Below, piece after piece: positions 32,694-40,496 of a stretch of DNA of 64,000 nucleotides. A program made the position numbers and the translations under genes. The DNA lies in the NCBI GenBank assembly GCA_031374735.1, contig JANMGQ010000166.1, positions 14,043 to 78,042 of the forward strand, in the 5' to 3' direction. Source of the DNA: JABFRJ01 sp031374735. Its GTDB lineage: Bacteria > Pseudomonadota > Alphaproteobacteria > Rhizobiales > Hyphomicrobiaceae. Positions within the stretch are counted from its first letter, which is position 1. Every line of letters starts with the position of its first letter. The notes under the pieces were generated by a model. The model saw only the letters and a program-made list of their open reading frames with translations. It searched no databases and was not told the DNA's origin.

Positions 32694-32900
32694 ATGCTTA
32701 AGTCACGGATGCGCGCTTTTGGTGTCGTTGCCGGAGCCGGCTTTGTCATCGCGTGGGGGAGTTTTTATCTGTTGACGCGGCCTTCAGGACAAATACCGCG
32801 CGAGCTGCTCTGGCTTGGCGCAGTAATTGCGACCGGGATTTTCCTCGCAGCAGGGGCGCTCATGTACATGCGGGCGCGCGGGCGCGCTCGGGGTGAATGA
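32694..32900 (+). CDS. small membrane protein, 68 aa
   Basis: 68 residues with two membrane helices (about 8-26 and 40-58) and a basic C-terminus (RARGRARGE). Family not recognised. It is 85 bp downstream of the response regulator and convergent with the SDR gene. Confidence 0.55.
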   Translation: MLKSRMRAFGVVAGAGFVIAWGSFYLLTRPSGQIPRELLWLGAVIATGIFLAAGALMYMRARGRARGE

Positions 32901-32997
32901 CCTTGGTGGCTGTAACGTGGGAAGTTGCCGAAATATCTTGTCGCGATCGTTGCGCAAGCACGAGCGACCCCCGACCGTGTTGGTCGATGGACACAGG

Positions 32998-33738
32998 CTA
33001 CACGGGTACTTCCATGCCGGCCCAGTCGAAGACGCGTCCACTATCGGCCGGCGAAAGTGTGACCAATACGTTGAGCAGTGCCGCGGCGGAGTGCGCGGGC
33101 GTGAAAAGCTTGTCGGTCGCGACGCCCGTTTGAAACGGTTTCGACAATCCCGTGTCGACGGTGCCGGGGTGCAGGCCGACGCAGAGCGCGTGCGGGTGCG
33201 TGCGCGCGAGTTCGATGGCAAGCGTGCGCAAAATCTGGTTGAGCGCAGCCTTCGACGCGCGATAACTGATCCAGCCGCCGAGGCGGTTGTCCGAGATGCT
33301 GCCGACGCGCGCGGACAACGCCGCGAACACGGCCCGGCGTTCGCGTGGGAACTTCGGCAAGACATGCTTGGCGATCAGCGCCGGCGCGATGGCATTGAGG
33401 GCGAACGTGTCAGCCATCGCTGCGGCATCAATGGCACGATAGGTTTTCTCGGGGCGAATGGCGGGCTGCGAACCGACGCCGCGATGCAAAAGACCCGTCG
33501 CGATGATGACCATGACGATATCGCCGAACGTGGCCGCGGCGGCGGCGATCTCGGTTTCACGCGTGATGTCGACGGACGTCCAGATGACGCGTGGATCGAG
33601 GTGAGCGGGTTGCGTGCGCGACCACGCCTGCAGCGTCGCATTTGGATAGCGTATCGCCACGTCGTCGAGCAGCGCACGGCCGAGCCCTCCAGAGGCGCCG
33701 ACGATCAGAATGCTTCGTGGTGGCTGAGCTTCAGTCAT
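32998..33738 (-). CDS. short-chain dehydrogenase/reductase
   Basis: 246 residues. The cofactor motif is GASGGLG (residues 11-17), with YRASKAALNQ as the active-site Tyr-Lys pair and a preceding LSARVGSI serine. PGTVDTGLSKPF follows. The protein is complete and of normal length for a classical SDR. The substrate is unknown. ATG at 33,738 is selected; the longer frame runs into the divergent promoter region (33,739-34,023), where no gene is seen. Confidence 0.88.
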   Translation of the reverse strand: MTEAQPPRSILIVGASGGLGRALLDDVAIRYPNATLQAWSRTQPAHLDPRVIWTSVDITRETEIAAAAATFGDIVMVIIATGLLHRGVGSQPAIRPEKTYRAIDAAAMADTFALNAIAPALIAKHVLPKFPRERRAVFAALSARVGSISDNRLGGWISYRASKAALNQILRTLAIELARTHPHALCVGLHPGTVDTGLSKPFQTGVATDKLFTPAHSAAALLNVLVTLSPADSGRVFDWAGMEVPV

Positions 33739-34023
33739 GAGGATGCCGTTTCGATAATGAGCCGTGCTGCCACCTCCTCTACCACACTGCGGTCGACCGC
33801 CCGCGCGTCGGGGCACGTGTCTCGCATTACAAGAGGCAGCCGAAATATCTTTTATTTCTTTCAGCGATTTAACGAGGTTTTCTTTAGGTCCAGCGGCGCA
33901 CTCACAGCGTTGACTCTGATGTGATCGAGACATCGAGGATCGGCAGTCGCGCTCCATGCGGGCGCGGTTCCGCCGACGTGCGTCGATCACTGACACGACA
34001 CTTCACAAATCGGGACGAAACCC

Positions 34024-34503
34024 ATGAAGCGATTTGCAGCAATGACTTTCGCAGCCGTGGCGTTGTTCGCCTCAACAGGAGCGCAGGCCCAGATGAAAGA
34101 TATCGTTGATACCGCCGTTGGCGCAGGCAAGTTCACCACCCTCGTCGCGGCCGTGAAGGCTGCTGGTCTTGTCGACACACTGAAGGGCCCTGGCCCGTTC
34201 ACCGTGTTTGCGCCCACGGACGAGGCCTTTGCGAAGTTGCCGAAGGGCACGGTCGAAGATCTGCTGAAGCCCGAGAACAAGGCCAAGCTGGTCGGCATTC
34301 TGACCTACCACGTGCTGCCGTCGAAGGTGATGGCGGCCGATATCGCCGGCAAGAAGATGGGCGCAAAGACCGTGCAGGGCACCGAGATCGCGGTTGATGC
34401 GATGTCGGGCGTCAAAGTGAACGGCGCAACCGTCGTCACAGCTGATGTCGCCGCGACCAACGGCGTGATCCACATCATCGATACCGTGCTTCTGCCGAAG
34501 TAA
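34024..34503 (+). CDS. secreted fasciclin-domain protein
   Basis: 159 residues. Signal peptide 1-22 (ALFASTGAQAQ). A single fasciclin (FAS1) domain follows with both conserved boxes: FTVFAPTDEAF (about residues 58-68) and GVIHIIDTVLLP at the end. FAS1 proteins mediate adhesion or matrix contacts. It lies upstream of a small membrane protein and the rhodopsin operon in the same orientation. Bacterial FAS1 genes are common near membrane-stress and phototrophy genes, but a functional link here is only inferred. Confidence 0.92.
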   Translation: MKRFAAMTFAAVALFASTGAQAQMKDIVDTAVGAGKFTTLVAAVKAAGLVDTLKGPGPFTVFAPTDEAFAKLPKGTVEDLLKPENKAKLVGILTYHVLPSKVMAADIAGKKMGAKTVQGTEIAVDAMSGVKVNGATVVTADVAATNGVIHIIDTVLLPK

Positions 34504-34562
34504 CGCACATGCGGTCGGCTGATGCGCTGCATCAGCCGATTGCCCACCTTGAGGCACTCCCA

Positions 34563-34835
34563 ATGTTGAAATCGTCCTGGCGGTCCGTCATGGACCCCGA
34601 TCAAAACGCGCTGTCTGGTCTGCCGAAACCGGTCAAATTCCAGCTCATGATCGTGCTGGCCCTCATGTGGTCGGCGATCTTCTGCGCCAATGCCGGATTG
34701 CTGATCTGGTTGCCGGAGTATGTGCTTGCGCACGGCGTGCTAATTTTCTTCGGCATCTTTGGCACGGGCTGGTTGTTCCGTGTTCGCCGTCAAAACATGC
34801 CTGTGCCCGTGAAGATACCGACGCGGAAATCCTGA
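34563..34835 (+). CDS. small membrane protein between fasciclin and rhodopsin genes
   Basis: 90 residues with two membrane helices (about 25-45 and 50-72) and a basic C-terminus. ATG at 34,563 gives a normal polar N-terminus. Family not recognised. It is in line with the rhodopsin gene, 69 bp upstream of it, and may share its transcript. Confidence 0.6.
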   Translation: MLKSSWRSVMDPDQNALSGLPKPVKFQLMIVLALMWSAIFCANAGLLIWLPEYVLAHGVLIFFGIFGTGWLFRVRRQNMPVPVKIPTRKS

Positions 34836-34904
34836 CGTGTTGTTTCATATCTGGCAGCGATCGATTCTGCCGCCAAAACTCCCACCCGCTTTGGACAACT
34901 TGCA

Positions 34905-35696
34905 ATGATCAATCCCACTCTCGGGCAATACGAACTTGTGCACAATGCATTCTCATTCGCCATCGCGACCATGGGTGCGGCGACGGCCTTTTTCTGGTTG
35001 GGTCGCTCGCAAGTCAGCACGCACTACAAAACCGCGCTGACAATCACCGGCTTGGTCACTGCGATTGCGCTCTACCACTACGTCCGCATCTTCGACAGCT
35101 GGGAAGCTGCATTCACGGTCGTGGATGGCACCCTGCGCACGAGTTCCAAGCCCTTCAACGATGCCTATCGCTATGTCGATTGGCTTTTGACCGTGCCGCT
35201 GTTGTTGATCGAGCTGATCTTGGTCATGCGTCTGTCTGAAGACGAAACTTGGTCCAAGGGCACGCGGCTTGGCCTCCTTGCAGCGCTTATGGTGGCACTC
35301 GGCTATCCCGGTGAAATCTCCCAGGTGAATGGCACACGGTGGCTCTGGTGGGTCTTGGCTATGATCCCGTTCTGCATCATCGTCCGGGAACTCTATGTCG
35401 GTCTTGGTCGTTCGATTGCCAGCCAGCCGTCGAGTGTGCGTGGCCTTGTGAAAGCGGCGCGGGATCTGACGGTTGTGTCCTGGTGCTTCTATCCGATCGT
35501 GTTTGTCCTGCCGATGCTCGGCTTGACGGGCGGTACGGCAACGACAGCGGTTCAGGTCGGCTACACGATAGCGGATGTCGCGGCCAAGGCTGTGTTTGGC
35601 GTGCTGATCTTCATGATCGCGGTTCGCAAGTCTGACGCAGAAGCACTGGGCGCGACTGCGCCGAAGCCGATCGGCGCGGCAGTACCTGCGATATGA
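34905..35696 (+). CDS. xanthorhodopsin-type proton-pumping rhodopsin
   Basis: 263 residues, seven membrane helices. The retinal Schiff-base Lys is K228 in IADVAAKAVFG. In helix C, RYVDWLLTVPLLLIE gives the DTE motif (D92, T96, E103), diagnostic of outward proton pumps. Leu100 at the tuning position predicts green absorption. His58 in helix B is 34 residues before D92, the spacing of xanthorhodopsin (His62/Asp96) rather than proteorhodopsin, reflecting a longer B-C loop. The residue expected at the antenna-carotenoid window seems to be Trp149, so carotenoid antenna binding is doubtful. The downstream blh gene overlaps by ATGA and supplies retinal. Confidence 0.95.
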   Translation: MINPTLGQYELVHNAFSFAIATMGAATAFFWLGRSQVSTHYKTALTITGLVTAIALYHYVRIFDSWEAAFTVVDGTLRTSSKPFNDAYRYVDWLLTVPLLLIELILVMRLSEDETWSKGTRLGLLAALMVALGYPGEISQVNGTRWLWWVLAMIPFCIIVRELYVGLGRSIASQPSSVRGLVKAARDLTVVSWCFYPIVFVLPMLGLTGGTATTAVQVGYTIADVAAKAVFGVLIFMIAVRKSDAEALGATAPKPIGAAVPAI

Positions 35697-36586
35697 TGCC
35701 CGTGTGCGGGGCAGCCGATAGGTTCGCCCCGCGCGCGCATCGGGACCCCCATCGGTACATAATTCTTGCAGTGATCGGCGCTATTTGCGCTGTACAGTTC
35801 GCTCGCCCGAACTTTGACTTGGCATCGATGCCGCTCGCGGCCGCGGCATTGATCATCATGTTCGGCCTGCCCCATGGCGCCTTGGACGTCATGCTGGCCG
35901 GGATGCACCGCGACTTTTCCAATCACGCGATCCTGACGCACTTCCTGGTCCGCTATGTCAGCCTCGCGCTCGCGGTCGCCCTGTTGTGGTGGTTGAGTCC
36001 GCTCGTGGCGTTGATCGGTTTCTTGGCGATCTCTGCTGTTCACTTCGGCGGGGACTGGGACGATGCGTGCGGGCTATTCGGCCAAGTCGCAATCGGCACA
36101 GCGATGCTGAGCTCGACCTCGCTGATGCACCAGGAGCAGGTGGTTGCCATTTTTGGTTGGCTCGTGCCGCAGACTGTTGCCGAGTCGGTCGGCCACGCCT
36201 TGCACACCGTCGCTCCCTACGCGCTGTCTGTAGCAACGCTTGTGCTGATCAAGGCCATGCGCTGCAATCCACTTGCAGCCTGCGAAGCCATTGCCACCAT
36301 CGTCGCGGCGATTGTCCTGCCGCCCATCACGTTCTTTGTCGTCTACTTCTGTCTGCTGCACAGCGTCCGTCACCTGTACGTGACACGTGCCGCCCTTCGG
36401 ACCCACAGCACTCACGATCTCGTGCGCGAAGCTGCGCCGTATGCAGTGCTTGCGGCTGGTGCGTGTATGGCCGCAAGCGCGGCGTTTCTGCATCTTGGGC
36501 CGGGTGAAGCCTTGCTCTCGTCAGTGTTCGTCGTTCTCTCCGCATTGACCGTCCCGCACATGGTCTTGGTCGAGTGGTACCGTTGA
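35693..36586 (+). CDS. blh: Brp/Blh-family beta-carotene 15,15'-dioxygenase
   Basis: 297 residues, polytopic. The conserved metal-binding histidines are present: His61 (GLPHGALD), His117 (AVHFGGDW), His223 and His227 (CLLHSVRHL) and His289 (LTVPHMVL). The enzyme cleaves beta-carotene into two retinal molecules for the rhodopsin encoded immediately upstream, with which it overlaps (ATGA). No carotenoid synthesis genes (crtE, B, I, Y) are in the window, so beta-carotene must be made from elsewhere in the genome. Confidence 0.93.
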   Translation: MMPVCGAADRFAPRAHRDPHRYIILAVIGAICAVQFARPNFDLASMPLAAAALIIMFGLPHGALDVMLAGMHRDFSNHAILTHFLVRYVSLALAVALLWWLSPLVALIGFLAISAVHFGGDWDDACGLFGQVAIGTAMLSSTSLMHQEQVVAIFGWLVPQTVAESVGHALHTVAPYALSVATLVLIKAMRCNPLAACEAIATIVAAIVLPPITFFVVYFCLLHSVRHLYVTRAALRTHSTHDLVREAAPYAVLAAGACMAASAAFLHLGPGEALLSSVFVVLSALTVPHMVLVEWYR

Positions 36587-36612
36587 TCCAGCGACACCTG
36601 CATCGGTCACGA

Positions 36613-37299
36613 TCAAGGCGACGGCGCGGCGCGCCCATTCCGCATACACCGGCGCGCCAGGATGGAAGCCGTCGGCGGCGATCCACGAGCGATCGTCCAT
36701 GCTGCCGATGTAGAGATAGCGGCAGCCGGCGTCGCTTCAACGCGCGCCCGCAGCGCGGCGTCTCGCTGTCGGCAGACGGCGCCGAGGAACCAGCGCAGCG
36801 GCTGTGGCAAGGCTGGAAACTGGCCGACCGGCGGGAAGCCTGAGACGATGACCAGCTTCGCTGCGAACTTGGTTTTGAGCAACGTGATGACAGCGACCAT
36901 GTCGGCGTCGTAGGCGGCGGCACTACGGTTGGCCGTCACGTCGTTGACGCCAATAGACGTGATGGCGACGTCGCATGGAATTGCGGGTGCCGCTTGAAGG
37001 CGCTTCAGCGTGCCCGCCGCCGTTGCGCCGGTCTTGGCAATCAGGGTCCAATCGACAGTGTAGCTGTCGTCCAACGCTGAAACGGTGCGGCCGAGCAGTG
37101 CGTCCGACTGAACAGCGACGCCGACACCAGCCGCGGCCGAGTCACCCACGATCATTAGCCTGAGAAGCGGGCCACTTCCGCGCTGCCCCATGCGCGCACC
37201 GTCGGGCTCGGGTAGCATCACGACGGTTCGCCGGACGCAAACGCCTTGCGCGATCCACAGCGGCGAAAGCCCATATTTGACAGCCTGCAAACCCATCAC
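36613..37299 (-). pseudogene. SGNH/GDSL hydrolase with C-terminal frameshift
   Basis: The frame encodes a SGNH hydrolase: block I LMIVGDSAAAGVGV (catalytic Ser), block III SIGVNDVTA. After residue about 188 the family sequence continues in another frame of the minus strand (GCRYLYIGSMDDRSWIAAD, then GFHPGAPVYAEWARRAV), which contains the catalytic Asp-x-x-His (DGFH). One missing base around 36,731-36,740 accounts for it. The printed frame therefore lacks the catalytic His and ends in nonsense. Either a real pseudogene or a sequencing error; it lies next to an IS remnant. Confidence 0.75.
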
Positions 37300-37359
37300 G
37301 CCGTCACGTGTGCGACCGTATGAACCATCGGCGAACCGCGGCCGTAAGCTTCGGCAACA

Positions 37360-37875
37360 CCGGCGAGACTTCAGCTCCTGAGCGCTGCGTGCACGTCGGC
37401 GATCGCGAAAGCGACATCTATGAACTGTATTGCAAGGCCCGCGAGCTTGGCACGCACTTCGTCGTGCGCACCTGCGTCGATCGTCTTGCTGGCGATGGCG
37501 AACACACGATCGCCGACGAGATGGACGAGGTTGCGGTCAAGGGGCTGCATCGCATCGAAACACGCGACCAACATGGTGATGTCTGCAGTGCCACGCTCGA
37601 ACTCAAGTATCGACGCATCCGCGTCTTGCCGCCGATCGGCAAGCAGAAGCAATATCCTGCATTGGACCTCGTCGTGATCCATGCCGTGGAACGCGGCGCG
37701 CCCAAGGGACGCAAGCCGATCGAGTGGAAGCTGATCACCAACCTACCGGTGCGCTCGCGCAGCGAGGTCATCGAGAAGCTCGATTGGTACGCGATGCGCT
37801 GGAAGATCGAAGTGTTCCACAAGATCCTGAAATCAGGCTGCAAGGCGGAAGACTCGAAGCTGAGGACGGCTGACC
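37360..37875 (+). mobile_element. IS4/Tn5-type transposase remnant
   Basis: The translation matches the middle and C-terminal part of Tn5-like IS4-family transposases: ERCVHVGDRESDIYELY (with a catalytic Asp), WKLITNLPVRS, and YAMRWKIEVFHKILKSGCKAED (with the catalytic Glu). The N-terminal third and the C-terminal end are missing, and no terminal inverted repeats are evident, so the copy is dead. It sits between the frameshifted hydrolase and a truncated frame. Confidence 0.85.
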
Positions 37876-37879
37876 ACCT

Positions 37880-38100
37880 CTGGCGACGACGACAGCCTGG
37901 CAACGTTGCAGCGTGCCCAAGAACACGCGGCGCTGGGTCAAGGTAACGTCAAGAGCCGGCGCGAAATCCTCGCTGGCCAGCCACCATATGTCGTCAACCG
38001 TCCATTCCCGCGCTGAAAGGCCGTGGCCGACCATCCATGCCACGAAACGGTCGGCGAGATGGTCGGCATCGGTGCGTGAGATGGTCGGCATGGTCGGCAT
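37880..38100 (-). pseudogene. truncated hypothetical gene next to IS remnant
   Basis: An N-terminal-looking fragment (residues ISRTDADHLADRFVAWMVGH, then GLSAREWTVDDIWWLASEDF) runs into the IS remnant and loses sense there. It could be the start of a gene cut by the transposon. Family not recognised. The rest of 37,947-38,417 has no convincing gene. Confidence 0.3.
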
Positions 38101-38417
38101 CTGGACCGGTTCGGTGATCTCAGGCGACGATCCCAGCGCGCGTTATCGCTGGTCGGCGGTGTGCGATGGCAACGTCACAACATCGCCACTAGGATCGGAA
38201 CGCTTGGGAACGGTGGCGAACGACCGGGACGGCGAAGGTCAGCTATTCCGTCATGCGCGTGCAATTGCTGCTTGACGGCGCGAAGAACCCGAAAAGCAGC
38301 GTTCCGATGACGACAAGTTACCCGCCGCGAACCACAAGATTGCGGCAAGGTTTTTCCAGCGAATGTAACGCGCAGATCGATCCGCAACCCAGTGCACGTG
38401 CAACCGCACCACTGGGC

Positions 38418-38816
38418 TCAAAAGCTTGCTGAACCATTGAGATTAAATACGATACGGGAGGTGACGTACCGTTGACCAGGGGCATCCACACTCTTGAAGA
38501 AAATGGCAAGCGAGTCGTGACCGACTTCGGCGGCTATCGCTTTGGTGACGGCACCGTAGCAGGATGAAATGCCTTTGCAGTCGACCCTGTAGGCAAATCT
38601 ACGAGCCGCACCGTCTGGCTGAATGATTTTCTTCGTCTCGGCTTCATCACGGCAGACCTTCAGCTCGCTGATCTTGGCGCAACCCTTTGCGGTCAGGGTT
38701 TCAAGCCTCTGAAAGAACGCCTTCAGGCTTTGCTGGTCATTTGCCGAACTTCCACCAGCCATGACTGCTACAGCCAAGACAAAGCTAGGTGCAATCAAAA
38801 GTCGAGTTCGGTTCAT
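38418..38816 (-). CDS. secreted hypothetical protein
   Basis: 132 residues with a signal peptide (about residues 1-25, LAVAVMAGGSSAND). The mature part has three Cys (CAKISELKVC, DCKGISSC) and ends in a beta-rich region. Family not recognised. It belongs to a cluster of four small exported proteins between 38.4 and 40.1 kb. Confidence 0.65.
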   Translation of the reverse strand: MNRTRLLIAPSFVLAVAVMAGGSSANDQQSLKAFFQRLETLTAKGCAKISELKVCRDEAETKKIIQPDGAARRFAYRVDCKGISSCYGAVTKAIAAEVGHDSLAIFFKSVDAPGQRYVTSRIVFNLNGSASF

Positions 38817-38888
38817 CTGCTACGTTCTCAGTCGCTAACTCGGAGCGATCGTGGTGCGCGTGTCGGGCGACAGCGCGCGGAAGACATG

Positions 38889-39077
38889 TTAGCAAATCCG
38901 GAATTTCTGACCGGTCTGTCGATTGGTCCGCCAGCACGTTTCACGCTTTGCTTCAAAAAAGGCCTGATCGGTCACGTAGGCGGCGGACGCTGTTGGTTCG
39001 GCATTCGACGGCGTGGCACTGAGCAAAATCAGCCCCGCGCAAAGTGATGCCAACGTGGCCTTGCCGATCTTGGTCAT
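38889..39077 (-). CDS. small secreted hypothetical protein
   Basis: 62 residues. Signal peptide about 1-26 (TLASLCAGLILLSATPSNAE). The short mature part contains AYVTDQAFFEAKRETCWRTN and two Cys. GGGGAA lies upstream of ATG at 39,077, so the extension to 39,107 was dropped. Family not recognised. Confidence 0.55.
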   Translation of the reverse strand: MTKIGKATLASLCAGLILLSATPSNAEPTASAAYVTDQAFFEAKRETCWRTNRQTGQKFRIC

Positions 39078-39277
39078 GACTGTTTCCCCTGAAGCGAAAT
39101 TGCTCAACTCGGGCAGGCCTACTGATAGTCCGTTGTCTTTGCAAGGAGCAGCCGGACGGCCCGCGCCGCCATTTTGTAGAAAGATTCTGCTGACCGGCGG
39201 GTTCTCAATCTGTCCGCTCGCGCCGTTTTCGCTGATGTGATTTTATCGGATATGCGAAGAGTGTGAGTTGAGGTCTT

Positions 39278-39673
39278 ATGATGCGTCGGATTTTGTTGGC
39301 CGTAGCAGTTGGCTCGCTCGCGATATCGAGTGCCGTTGCGCAAGGGCAGCAAGGTCGTTGCAGCGGGTGCGGCTGCAAAGGTGGTCCGGGCTATCGAGGC
39401 CCTGACGGGACTTGCGTCGCGCATCGCCAACTCTACAAAGTCTGCGGCACGCCGCCGACCTTGCGCTGCAACTTTGAGGGCGCGGCCTTCGTGGCCATCG
39501 GTGCCGTCTTGCCGACGCTAAAGCCCGGCGACACGACCGGCGAAGCCTGTGCGATACCAACCGCCTCCGGTGTTATGCGCGCATCGTGCGCGCCACTAAA
39601 GCAGCCGCGACCGAGCAACGGCGCCGCTGTGCCGGTCAAGCAAGAGCCGAAACCTGCCCCGCCACCTTCGTGA
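39278..39673 (+). CDS. secreted Cys-rich hypothetical protein
   Basis: 131 residues. Signal peptide about 1-22 (LLAVAVGSLAISSAVAQ). The mature N-terminus is Gly/Cys-rich (RCSGCGCKGGPGYRGPDGTC), with further Cys downstream, probably disulfide-bonded. The tail is proline-rich. Family not recognised. Confidence 0.65.
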   Translation: MMRRILLAVAVGSLAISSAVAQGQQGRCSGCGCKGGPGYRGPDGTCVAHRQLYKVCGTPPTLRCNFEGAAFVAIGAVLPTLKPGDTTGEACAIPTASGVMRASCAPLKQPRPSNGAAVPVKQEPKPAPPPS

Positions 39674-39688
39674 GCGCCCGGCGACAGG

Positions 39689-40060
39689 TCATTTACGATC
39701 AGCTTTGCGTGGCGCGTTGATCGTATTGCGCACGGCTTTGACCGGCGCGCATGTCCTGCTGTCATAACGCTGCGAGGATTGGTTGCAGGCGCTATCGTAC
39801 TTCTCTCCCATTTCGCCCACATCCTTGAGTTTGATCAGTCTGTCTGCAACCTTGTCGGACGTGCTCTTGTCGGCGACTGCACCTTTGGCGGGTGCAGCGC
39901 TGGGTGTGGTCGGGTGGACCACCGCAACCGCAGCTTTTGGTGCTGCCTTTGGCACGGCCAGTTTCACAATCGCCTTGGCAGCCTCGACTGCCCCCGTGAG
40001 CTTGTTCGCAGAGGCTGGGCTTGAAACAACCAACAGGCAGACACAAACGGCAAGTCGCAT
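39689..40060 (-). CDS. secreted Ala/Lys-rich hypothetical protein
   Basis: 123 residues. Signal peptide about 1-18 (LAVCVCLLVVSSPASA). The mature part starts with an Ala/Lys/Pro-rich stretch, then a charged helix and two Cys (SACNQSS, RTCAPV). Convergent with the Cys-rich gene, 15 bp away. Family not recognised. Confidence 0.6.
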   Translation of the reverse strand: MRLAVCVCLLVVSSPASANKLTGAVEAAKAIVKLAVPKAAPKAAVAVVHPTTPSAAPAKGAVADKSTSDKVADRLIKLKDVGEMGEKYDSACNQSSQRYDSRTCAPVKAVRNTINAPRKADRK

Positions 40061-40299
40061 TTGACACCCTTGGGCGCGGCCAATCAGTCAGGCGGACGCT
40101 AGAGACCAAGACGCGGTGTGGCAAGGCAGTCTGCAGGGCAATCGGAACGATCGCACGCTGGCAATTGCGGCTACGTCAGAGCGCAGGAACCCAGCGCACT
40201 CAGCGGATTGCACATCATAGACCGCGTTCAGTGGGGTGCTGATGGGGTGCTGGCGCCAAAACCGTCAAGCGCGGTTGCAATCTAAGTTCTTGATTTCAT

Positions 40300-40382
<83 letters not shown>

Positions 40383-40496
40383 CATGCTTAGCTCATGGGC
40401 CGGGCAGTGGCAATCACGTCGGTGCACGTCGGTGCTCCGACATCACGTCGTTGCACCACGTCGTTGCGGGGCAAGCGGCGGATAGGACATGGCGAG

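Noticed and set aside
40229..40260. GGGGTGCT direct repeat near 40,240
   Set aside because: Two short copies only; no larger structure seen.
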